This document shows positions 1-4,437 of a stretch of DNA of 5,010 bases, piece by piece. The position numbers and the translations under genes are program-made. The stretch spans positions 1 through 5,010 of the forward strand of contig PMKG01000058.1 of NCBI GenBank assembly GCA_003157675.1, given 5' to 3'. Positions within the stretch are counted from its first letter, which is position 1; every line of letters starts with the position of its first letter. Source of the DNA: Acidobacteriota bacterium (GTDB lineage Bacteria > Acidobacteriota > Vicinamibacteria > Vicinamibacterales > Fen-181). The notes beneath the pieces were generated by a model. That model searched no databases, was not told where the DNA came from, and saw nothing but the letters and a program-made list of their open reading frames with translations.

Positions 1-1
1 C

Positions 2-274
2 CGCATGGCGATTGGCGCGCGCAGTTTCGACGTGCTGTTCCAGTTCCTGACCGAGGCGGTGATGGTCTGCTTCATCGGCGGCCTGGCTGGCGTCCTCGTT
101 GGCATCGCCGGCGGCCTCTCGACCGCGGCGATGGTCGGGTGGCGCGTGATGTTCACCGTGGCGCCGATAGTCCTGGCCTTCGGGTGCGCATTCCTGACAG
201 GGATCGTCTTTGGCTACCTTCCTGCCAGAAAAGCCGCGCACCTCGAGCCCATCGAAGCGCTGGCTCGGGAGTAA
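2..274 (+). CDS. macB: MacB-type ABC transporter permease, C-terminal end (5' truncated)
   Basis: The reading frame is open from the left edge and ends at TAA 272-274, giving about 91 residues of a C-terminus. It starts in an R-M-A-I-G-A-R motif, followed by a QFLTEAV helix, a Gly-rich membrane helix (FIGGLAGVLVGIAGG), a second membrane segment (VLAFGCAFLTGIVFGY) and the closing motif LPARKAAHLEPIEALARE. That ending is characteristic of the FtsX-like permease domain of MacB, which as I recall also ends in EALARE in E. coli. MacB-type proteins are inner-membrane mechanotransmission ABC proteins that work with a periplasmic adaptor and an outer-membrane channel to export substrates. The ATPase part lies outside the window, so a stand-alone permease of the same family is equally possible and the symbol is family-level. 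The substrate cannot be inferred. The gene ends 53 bp before the next gene, with a small inverted repeat between. Confidence 0.9.
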   Translation, partial: RMAIGARSFDVLFQFLTEAVMVCFIGGLAGVLVGIAGGLSTAAMVGWRVMFTVAPIVLAFGCAFLTGIVFGYLPARKAAHLEPIEALARE

Positions 275-305
275 AGACACCGCGAGTCGTGCCGGGTCAA
301 CTGAC

Positions 306-320
306 GCCCGGGTCTCGGGC
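306..320 (+). other. Small inverted repeat after the permease gene
   Basis: GCCCG (306-310), loop GGTCT, CGGGC (316-320): a 5-bp GC stem in the 53-bp gap between the permease stop and the next start. It could be a weak transcription end or mRNA-processing hairpin. No T-run follows, so a rho-independent terminator is not supported. Such short stems are common by chance in GC-rich DNA. Confidence 0.25.
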
Positions 321-327
321 CCCCTGT

Positions 328-717
328 ATGAGATCGACGATCATCCGCACCGCGAGGACGTTTCGCTGGCTCCCGTGGCTGGGTCTGGCGGTGTTTCTGC
401 TTCTCGCGGGGTTCACCGCGTTCAAGGCCGTGGACGCGGCGCGCAGCGTGATCTACTGGCACGCCCACCGAGACGAGCCGATTCGTGGCTGGATGAACGT
501 CGGATACGTCGCGCATTCCTACCGTGTCCCGCCCCACGTGTTGTATCTGGCGTTGGGCCTGCCCCACCAGCCGCCGGACAGGCGCCCGTTGCGCGTGATC
601 GCGAAGATGCAGCACCGTTCGATGAATGAGATCAGGGCGATCCTGCAGAACGCGATCGTTCATGCACGCCCGCCGTACCCGCCACCGCCTCCACCCTCTG
701 AAGGTCGGGCGCCGTGA
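328..717 (+). CDS. Small single-TM membrane-anchored protein, coupled to DedA
   Basis: The protein has 129 residues. A basic N-terminus (R2, R7, R10, R13) leads into one hydrophobic helix at about residues 14-34, so it is probably membrane anchored. Residues 50-110 look like a small helical domain: PIRGWMNVGYVAHSYRVPP, then LALGLP, then RPLRVIA, then a helix EIRAILQNAI. The spacing 'IA/VA..Y.VPP..L...LGLP' suggests a compact helix-turn-helix-like or SAM-like fold. I do not recognise a named family with certainty. The tail is proline-rich (PPYPPPPPP, about residues 115-123). ATG 328 lacks a clear Shine-Dalgarno; GTG 289 is a possible longer start, but ATG puts the basic residues directly before the TM helix. 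The TGA (715-717) overlaps the GTG start of the DedA gene (714-716) as GTGA, so the two are almost certainly co-translated and likely work together. Function unknown. Confidence 0.75.
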   Translation: MRSTIIRTARTFRWLPWLGLAVFLLLAGFTAFKAVDAARSVIYWHAHRDEPIRGWMNVGYVAHSYRVPPHVLYLALGLPHQPPDRRPLRVIAKMQHRSMNEIRAILQNAIVHARPPYPPPPPPSEGRAP

Positions 718-1349
718 GCGATCAGCTTCTGGCGTGGCTGTCTCTCTATGGCGTGCCTGTGCTGTTTGGCATTCTCGTCGTCACCGCCGCGGGCGTTCCC
801 TTCCCGGACACGCTGATGCTGCTCGCCGTCGGCTCGTTCGTCGCCCAGGGCGAGATGAGCCTGTGGCAGGTGCTGATCGTGGGGAGTCTGGGCGCCATCG
901 TCGGTGATCAGATCGGCTACTGCCTGGGACTCGGGGCGGGGCGTCGTCTCGTGCGCCGGATCACCAACAGGGTTGGCGGAACCGAGACGATGAAGCGAGC
1001 CGAGGCCTTCGGCGAGCGCTGGGGCGGCGCGGGGATCTTCTTCAGCCGATGGCTGGTGGGTCCGCTCGGCCCATGGATCAACGTGAGCAGTGGCATCACG
1101 GCATACCCGTGGCCTCGCTTCCTGTTGTGGGACGCGTTGGGCGAGGTGCTGTGGATAGTCTTGTACGTCATGCTGGGCAGAATCTTCAACGACCGCGTGG
1201 AGGCGTTGGCAGACCTACTGGGCAATCTGACGTGGGTCCTTGTCGGCGTCACGGCGGCCACGGTGCTCGGGTGGAAGGTGTTCCGGCATTTCCGCACGGG
1301 CCAGGCCGTGTCCATCGACCCCGGCGACGGCCTCGCTCAGCCCAATTGA
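714..1349 (+). CDS. DedA-family (SNARE-associated/VTT) inner-membrane protein
   Basis: The protein has 211 residues, the usual length for DedA. DedA/VTT-domain proteins are polytopic inner-membrane proteins; members are implicated in returning undecaprenyl-phosphate or phospholipids across the membrane and in maintaining proton motive force. Visible features: an N-terminal hydrophobic segment (10-27), the re-entrant motif VPFPDTLMLLAVGSF (28-42), GAIVGDQIGYCLGLGAG (60-76) with the G-D pair at 64-65, the basic stretch GRRLVRR, then FFSRWLVGPLGPWINVSSG (109-127) carrying R112, and WPRFLLWDALGEVLW (133-147), which matches the family's second half (R..G....V....G......F......G...W). A last TM helix spans about 171-188, followed by a polar tail. 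GTG is the start because it forms the GTGA overlap with the upstream stop; no separate SD is needed under coupling. The specific substrate is unknown; the WLVGPLGPWIN version of the arginine motif may mark a subfamily. Confidence 0.93.
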   Translation: MSDQLLAWLSLYGVPVLFGILVVTAAGVPFPDTLMLLAVGSFVAQGEMSLWQVLIVGSLGAIVGDQIGYCLGLGAGRRLVRRITNRVGGTETMKRAEAFGERWGGAGIFFSRWLVGPLGPWINVSSGITAYPWPRFLLWDALGEVLWIVLYVMLGRIFNDRVEALADLLGNLTWVLVGVTAATVLGWKVFRHFRTGQAVSIDPGDGLAQPN

Positions 1350-1364
1350 ACATCATCCTCGGAG

Positions 1365-1407
1365 TGTCCTGAATTGGACAGACGGCCGGCGCCGGCGGGC
1401 GCATCGT
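1365..1407 (+). promoter_or_regulatory. Crp/Fnr-type operator with -10-like hexamer (site A), upstream of the dksA-like gene
   Basis: TGTCC-TGAATT-GGACA (1365-1380) is a perfect 5-bp inverted repeat with a 6-bp spacer, the architecture of Crp-family sites. Exactly 21 bp downstream is CATCGT (1402-1407), a weak -10 match. A start near 1414 would centre the operator at about -41.5 and leave a leader of about 37 nt carrying the GAAAGGA ribosome site (1434-1440). The 21 bp contain GCCGGCGCCGGC (1385-1396), a tandem GC palindrome. The repeat is seen directly; its role is inferred from three matching sites in the window. Confidence 0.55.
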
Positions 1408-1450
1408 ATTCGGACTGGGAATCCGCACTTCACGAAAGGACGCCTCCGCC

Positions 1451-1906
1451 ATGACGACCAGAACGGGCACGACGGCTGCGGCTTCGCGCCGAAGCGAGGT
1501 ACGCCATCGGGACCTGCAGACGATGCTGGGCGACCGCGAGCGCGAGATGCAGCACGCGCTTCGCCGTCGGGTCCGCCCCCTTCTCGCCGCCGGGCGAGGC
1601 GATGGGCTCGACGAACCCGAGCTCATCGAGGCGGACGTCCAGGAGCACATCGAGGTGGCGCTGATTCAGATCAAGGGGGAAACGCTGGAACGGGTACGGG
1701 AGGCGCTGACGCGGCTCGACCGTGGCGAGTACGGCTACTGCGTCGAGTGCGCCGGAGAAATCTCGGAACAGCGGCTGCGGGCATTGCCCTTCGCGGTCCG
1801 CTGTACGGCCTGCGAAGCGTTGCACGAGCGGGACGCCGCCGAGGAGCGGCGGTTCGCTTCAGCCACGATGTTCCGGTCGGTCTTTGGGAACCAGTTCGGA
1901 ACGTAA
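1451..1906 (+). CDS. TraR/DksA-family C4 zinc-finger protein
   Basis: The protein has 151 residues, the length of E. coli DksA. The C-terminal finger is intact: C97-x2-C100-x17-C118-x2-C121, in the family context YGYCVEC...ISEQRLRALPFAVRCTACE. Before it, two helices (about 17-45 and 56-92) with a turn near residues 46-56 would form the coiled coil that DksA/TraR proteins insert into the RNA polymerase secondary channel. Acidic residues at the turn (D51, D54, E55, E57) and D62 could act like the DksA tip aspartates, but the exact D-x-x-D-x-A motif is not obvious. The likely role is modulation of transcription initiation in stress or starvation, possibly with ppGpp. The ATG follows GAAAGGA (1434-1440) by 10 nt. 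The gene is monocistronic, preceded by operator site A, and its last 172 bp lie opposite the 3' end of the minus-strand gene. It is unlikely to be the housekeeping DksA; a paralogue is more probable. Confidence 0.9.
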   Translation: MTTRTGTTAAASRRSEVRHRDLQTMLGDREREMQHALRRRVRPLLAAGRGDGLDEPELIEADVQEHIEVALIQIKGETLERVREALTRLDRGEYGYCVECAGEISEQRLRALPFAVRCTACEALHERDAAEERRFASATMFRSVFGNQFGT

Positions 1907-2304
1907 GCCCACGCGGGCTGTCGAGAGAGGCCCGCTGGCGGAGCGAGGCTCGTCGCCAGGTACTGCGCCTGGTCGATCTCGTCGTTGAAGCCCCCGAGGT
2001 CCAGCCGGCGCGGCTCATCGCTCACACCGAGGGTGTTGAGCCGCGCGTCGGCGCTCTTGATCAGTGTCCGGACATTCTCCAGTTGGCGGCCCATCCCGGC
2101 GTAGTTGGCGTCGCAGAGGTTCACGCGGGCGCCGAGCACCGCCGCGCGCGCCTGGATCAGGTCGCTGCGCGCCTCAATCACCTCGTTGCGCAACTCGGCA
2201 GTCCGGAGCGCGCGAGCGAGCTCCCCCCTGCCGGAGGCGCCCCAGAGCCACCCGCCAAGAATCCCCGCCAGCAGTGTCACGGAGGCGCCAACGCGCGCGG
2301 TCAT
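1735..2304 (-). CDS. TM-anchored coiled-coil protein (second gene of minus-strand operon)
   Basis: The protein has 189 residues. After MTAR there is one membrane helix (about 5-23, with GILGGWLWGA), then a long charged helix rich in A, E, R and L (28-66), a short break NLCDANYAGM, and a second helical stretch (72-122: RQLENVRTLIKSADARLNTL, then FNDEIDQAQYLATSL). This pattern is an anchored helical hairpin or coiled coil facing the periplasm or cytoplasm. The start ATG 2302-2304 has a strong SD, GGGAGGG (complement of 2309-2315), 4 nt away. It lies 21 bp after the YtxH-like stop, so the two form an operon. Residues from about 133 on are encoded opposite the dksA-like gene, are rich in S, R and N, and lose the helical pattern, so the ancestral end may have been near residue 125-132. 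No family name can be given with confidence. Confidence 0.7.
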   Translation of the reverse strand: MTARVGASVTLLAGILGGWLWGASGRGELARALRTAELRNEVIEARSDLIQARAAVLGARVNLCDANYAGMGRQLENVRTLIKSADARLNTLGVSDEPRRLDLGGFNDEIDQAQYLATSLAPPAGLSRQPAWAYVPNWFPKTDRNIVAEANRRSSAASRSCNASQAVQRTAKGNARSRCSEISPAHSTQ

Positions 2305-2325
2305 CTTACCCTCCCGTCGTGTGAT

Positions 2326-2670
2326 CTAGACGGCCTTCCGCGTCTTGGCGTCCTCGGCGTACCGCTGGACACTCTGGGCGCTCGACTCGACCTCCTGCGC
2401 GGCGCGGACCACGGTGTCGCACACGCCGTCTCGCAGCCCCTGTCCCTTGCGTGTGAAGCCGTCCACCGCGCCCGCGACCCGACCCCTGGCGTCCCGATAC
2501 TGGCCGGACACCGCGTCTCCGAGGTTCCTCGCCGAATCGACCGCCCGCGCCCTGATCTCGGCGGCCGCCCGCGGGACCAGCCACAGGGCCAGGCCGGCGC
2601 CCACGGCGCCGCCCATCGCGAATCCTGCCAGGAAGCGATAGTCATGATTCTGTGTCGTCTGTTCGTTCAT
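2326..2670 (-). CDS. YtxH-domain-like membrane-anchored protein
   Basis: The protein has 114 residues. A short polar N-terminus (MNEQTTQNHDYR) is followed by a Gly/Ala-rich TM helix at about 12-32 (FLAGFAMGGAVGAGLALWLVP). An amphipathic, Ala/Arg/Asp-rich helical tail follows (35-110), with repeated A-x-x-x-R/V-x-D spacing and a polar end (AEDAKTRKAV). The G-rich anchor ending in a Pro motif followed by a long helix is the pattern of YtxH (gas-vesicle-protein-like) stress proteins. These are membrane proteins of unclear function, often general-stress induced. ATG 2668-2670 is chosen because AGGAGAA (complement of 2676-2682) sits 5 nt upstream; an open frame extends further upstream to 2877, but it crosses the promoter region and has no such signal. 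It is the first gene of a two-gene operon and lies downstream of operator site B. Confidence 0.82.
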   Translation of the reverse strand: MNEQTTQNHDYRFLAGFAMGGAVGAGLALWLVPRAAAEIRARAVDSARNLGDAVSGQYRDARGRVAGAVDGFTRKGQGLRDGVCDTVVRAAQEVESSAQSVQRYAEDAKTRKAV

Positions 2671-2749
2671 CGCTGTTCTCCTGCGCCCACGCGCCGAGCG
2701 TCGGACCGTCGGAGGCGCCCGATCGGTCCTTTCTGTTCCCGCCCACCGA

Positions 2750-2792
2750 AGTATGCGAGAGATGGGGAGGGCCGTCTGTTCTCTGTTGAACA
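2750..2792 (-). promoter_or_regulatory. Crp/Fnr-type operator with -10-like hexamer (site B), for the YtxH operon
   Basis: Read on the minus strand, TGTTC-AACAGA-GAACA (2792 down to 2777) is a perfect 5-bp inverted repeat with a 6-bp spacer. After exactly 21 bp comes CATACT (2755 down to 2750), four of six matches to TATAAT. The predicted start near 2743 puts the operator centre (2784.5) at about -41.5 and gives a leader of about 73 nt before the YtxH ATG. The orientation toward the minus-strand operon is inferred from the hexamer; no comparable hexamer occurs at the mirrored position on the plus strand. Confidence 0.6.
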
Positions 2793-2822
2793 CACCCGCG
2801 CACGTGCCCGCCCGGCCGTGCC

Positions 2823-2865
2823 TGTGCGTTCCTGCACAGACACCTGGATCCCGGCCTGCTACGGT
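2823..2865 (+). promoter_or_regulatory. Crp/Fnr-type operator with -35/-10-like elements (site C), for the outer-membrane gene
   Basis: TGTGC-GTTCCT-GCACA (2823-2838) is a perfect inverted repeat; with flanking C 2822 and G 2839 the arms are 6 bp. Exactly 21 bp later is TACGGT (2860-2865), preceded by an extended -10 TG (2857-2858). CAGACA (2837-2842) fits a weak -35 with a 17-bp spacer and overlaps the operator edge, as at class II activated promoters. A start near 2872 leaves about 46 nt before ATG 2918. Sites B and C face outward with centres 46 bp apart. Confidence 0.6.
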
Positions 2866-2917
2866 GGTGGCGTTCACCGCGACTTCGGGTGGACGGCGTC
2901 GCCGTCAGAGGGGACTC

Positions 2918-3727
2918 ATGAATGGCAGAAGACCGATCGCGGCACACGGGCTGGCACTGGCGCTGGGGCTGTCGCTGGCCTCAGGCGCTGCAGGGCAGAC
3001 CGGCCCTGTGGACGCGACCCGAGCCGCACGTCCCCTCAGCTGGGCCACCGTGTTCGCTGCGCCGTCCGGGAGAACGCCAGTGGTGCCGATACGGCTCGCC
3101 GTGAGCGATGACCTCGGAACCGGCCTTGGCGATAGAGGCGACCCAGCGGCGCCGCGAACCGTCCCCGTGGATGCACGTCCACCCCCTCCGTCGACGGTGG
3201 AACCGACGCGAAGCACCACGCCGACGGGCGACGCGAGCGTCTCGGTCGACGCGCCTGCCCGCGGTTCGGCGATCTTCTTCGACGTGGTCGGGGGCGCAGA
3301 ACGCCGCGTGCGCCCGACCGAAGACACGGACCGGGCGTTCGCCGTGGGCACGCCGCTCGTCGCCCTCAAGTTCGGCGTCGCGAGGCGGTACCGCAACCAC
3401 TGGGAGCTGGCTGGGGCCATGGGCGCCACGATCAGCCTGGTCACCGATGAACAGCGGGTGAACCGGTCATCGCTCTTCGCCGAGGCCGAGGTGAACAGGT
3501 ACCTGGCGCGTGGCGTGTTCATCGGCACCGGGCTCTCCCTCTGGGATCTGACGCGAAGCGACATGTGGACTCCCGCGTGGCTTCTGCATTTCGGCATCCC
3601 GCTGTCGCGGAGCGCGCGGTACGCGGTGTTCTTTATCGGCGAGGGTCGCCTGTTCTTCAAGCGCATCGACGATGTCACGAAGAACTACGAAGTCTGGGGC
3701 GGCGTGCAGGTGCGACTCCGTCGATAG
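2918..3727 (+). CDS. Predicted outer-membrane beta-barrel protein with proline-rich N-terminal region
   Basis: The protein has 269 residues. It starts with a signal peptide: basic MNGRR, a hydrophobic core GLALALGLSLASG, and a small-residue cleavage region around SGAAGQ (about residue 26). Residues 28-115 are low complexity and rich in P, T, R and D (for example RPPPPSTVEPTRSTTP, 87-102), probably a disordered periplasmic linker. From about 118 on, alternating hydrophobic and polar strands ending in aromatics appear: AIFFDVVGGAE, PLVALKFGVARR, HWELAGAMGATISLV, SLFAEAEVNRYL, GVFIGTGLSLWDL, WLLHFGIPLS, YAVFFIGEGRLFF, YEVWGGVQVRLRR. This fits a small eight-strand-type barrel, either pore or structural. 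The last residue is R rather than the usual aromatic barrel signal. ATG 2918 follows AGAGGGGA (2907-2914) closely; an in-frame extension to 2753 would cross operators B and C and destroy the signal peptide. It is divergent from the YtxH operon. Ligand unknown. Confidence 0.8.
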   Translation: MNGRRPIAAHGLALALGLSLASGAAGQTGPVDATRAARPLSWATVFAAPSGRTPVVPIRLAVSDDLGTGLGDRGDPAAPRTVPVDARPPPPSTVEPTRSTTPTGDASVSVDAPARGSAIFFDVVGGAERRVRPTEDTDRAFAVGTPLVALKFGVARRYRNHWELAGAMGATISLVTDEQRVNRSSLFAEAEVNRYLARGVFIGTGLSLWDLTRSDMWTPAWLLHFGIPLSRSARYAVFFIGEGRLFFKRIDDVTKNYEVWGGVQVRLRR

Positions 3728-3815
3728 CGCGCGGCGGGCCGCCGGGGACAAGGGCCGGTGGTCCGGGTGGATCGCCGGCTGAGGCGTTCACCATTCAGCG
3801 AAAGGACGAGTCGTC

Positions 3816-4091
3816 ATGACCATGACATTGCCGGGACTTCTCCTGCTCGTCGTCATCGCGGCGGTCTGCGGCGCCGTTGGCAAGGCGATCGCCGGCGGGG
3901 TCCGCGGCGGCCTGATCGTGGCTACGGCCCTCGGGGGCATCGGAGCCGCCATCGGGCCCTGGGTCGCGGGCAAGCTCGGCCTGTCGGAACCCCTGATGGT
4001 CCAGATCGGCGGGCACCCGTTCCCTGTGCTGTGGTCGATCATCGGCGCCGCGATCTTCGTCGCGATCATCCACCTGGTCTCCAGACGGTAG
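3816..4091 (+). CDS. GlsB/YeaQ/YmgE-type small stress-response membrane protein
   Basis: The protein has 91 residues and is almost entirely membrane embedded: TM1 about 6-27 (LPGLLLLVVIAAVCGAVGKAI), TM2 32-52 (GLIVATALGGIGAAIGPWVAG), TM3 68-88 (PFPVLWSIIGAAIFVAIIHLV), and a basic end SRR. The G-x-x-G-A-x-I-G-x-W core followed by a short polar loop and WSIIGAAIFVAI matches the transglycosylase-associated/GlsB family, which is often induced by general or envelope stress although its biochemical role is unresolved. ATG 3816 is preferred over ATG 3822 because GAAAGGA (3800-3806) ends 9 nt upstream. The 88-bp gap before it contains GC-rich inverted segments but no copy of the TGTNC-N6-GNACA operator. 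The next gene starts 61 bp after its stop, possibly in the same transcript. Confidence 0.88.
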   Translation: MTMTLPGLLLLVVIAAVCGAVGKAIAGGVRGGLIVATALGGIGAAIGPWVAGKLGLSEPLMVQIGGHPFPVLWSIIGAAIFVAIIHLVSRR

Positions 4092-4101
4092 GCGGCGTCG
4101 C

Positions 4102-4120
4102 CCTCGGGCGCGGGCCGAGG
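4102..4120 (+). other. Intergenic hairpin between the GlsB-like and 68-aa genes
   Basis: CCTCGG (4102-4107) and CCGAGG (4115-4120) form a perfect 6-bp stem with loop GCGCGGG. No T-run follows, so it is unlikely to be a full terminator. It could dampen read-through or stabilise the upstream message. The next gene's SD (GAGGAGG, 4141-4147) lies outside the stem. Confidence 0.3.
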
Positions 4121-4152
4121 AGCACGAGCGTGACATCGGTGAGGAGGTTGCT

Positions 4153-4359
4153 GTGAAGATGATTGGAATCGTCATGCTGGCGGGCGGAATCCTGGCCCTC
4201 GCGTTTGGCGGGTTCAGCTACACCCGGCAGACTCACGACGTCAAGATGGGCCCCATGGAGTTCTCCGTCAGCGAGAATCGCCAGATCCCCGTACCGGTGT
4301 GGGCTGGTGTGGTGCTCGCGGTCGTCGGCGGAGGGCTGCTGCTCGTCGGCAAGAAGTAG
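4153..4359 (+). CDS. Small two-TM membrane protein (68 aa)
   Basis: The protein has 68 residues: TM1 about 3-22 (MIGIVMLAGGILALAFGGFS), a polar loop 24-47 (TRQTHDVKMGPMEFSVSENRQ), and TM2 48-66 (PVWAGVVLAVVGGGLLLVG) ending KK. Small proteins of this shape (MK-x-x-G-I-V-L-L...GG-F-S-Y-T...H-D-V-K-x-G-P) recur in Gram-negative genomes as uncharacterised membrane proteins; I recall the pattern but cannot assign a domain number safely. The start is GTG 4153, with a strong SD GAGGAGG (4141-4147) 5 nt before it; ATG 4159 would leave 11 nt and lose the M-K start. It lies 61 bp after the GlsB-like gene on the same strand and is followed by a stem-loop. Probably accessory to the inner membrane under stress, by context only. 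Confidence 0.8.
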   Translation: MKMIGIVMLAGGILALAFGGFSYTRQTHDVKMGPMEFSVSENRQIPVPVWAGVVLAVVGGGLLLVGKK

Positions 4360-4365
4360 CACGTC

Positions 4366-4386
4366 GGGGGCGACAGCGTCGCTCCC
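4366..4386 (+). terminator. Stem-loop after the 68-aa gene, possible terminator
   Basis: GGGGGCGAC (4366-4374), loop AGC, GTCGCTCCC (4378-4386): a 9-bp stem with one G-T pair, 7 bp after the stop of the small membrane gene and directly before the operator of the crp/fnr gene. Its position fits a transcription end separating the two units. No T-run follows, so intrinsic termination is uncertain. Confidence 0.4.
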
Positions 4387-4388
4387 GC

Positions 4389-4432
4389 CTGTTCCGTTGT
4401 GAACAGACTGGCGGACCCGCGCATGGCACGAT
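4389..4432 (+). promoter_or_regulatory. Crp/Fnr-type operator with extended -10-like element (site D), upstream of the crp/fnr gene
   Basis: CTGTTC-CGTTGT-GAACAG (4389-4406) is a perfect 6-bp inverted repeat around a 6-bp spacer, with the core TGTTC...GAACA at 4390-4405. Exactly 21 bp after the core is CACGAT (4427-4432) with an extended -10 TG at 4424-4425. The predicted start, about 4439, falls at the regulator's own ATG (4438-4440). The repeat is seen directly; autoregulation is inferred. Confidence 0.6.
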
Positions 4433-4437
4433 GAGTC

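Noticed and set aside
1385..1396. GCCGGCGCCGGC palindrome
   Set aside because: It is a perfect 12-bp palindrome, but it is a tandem GCCGGC in very GC-rich DNA with no second copy in a regulatory position seen. It is noted only as the spacer of site A.
2065..2074. TGTCCGGACA palindrome
   Set aside because: It resembles the operator arms but has no 6-bp spacer and lies inside the minus-strand coding region.
1240..3111. 623-codon open frame on the plus strand
   Set aside because: It crosses the ends of the DedA and dksA-like genes, the minus-strand operon and the operators, and the product is Arg/Pro/Ala-rich without domains. GC-rich DNA often leaves such frames open.
2905..3678. 257-codon open frame on the minus strand
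   Set aside because: It is antisense to the outer-membrane gene; the Ser/Arg/Pro-rich product has no recognisable domain, while the plus frame has a signal peptide and barrel strands.
3731..3764. GC-rich inverted segments after the outer-membrane gene (for example CGGC/GCCG and GGAC/GTCC)
   Set aside because: The stems are only 4 bp, no T-run follows, and the arm order does not match the operator. Neither a terminator nor a fifth site is supported.
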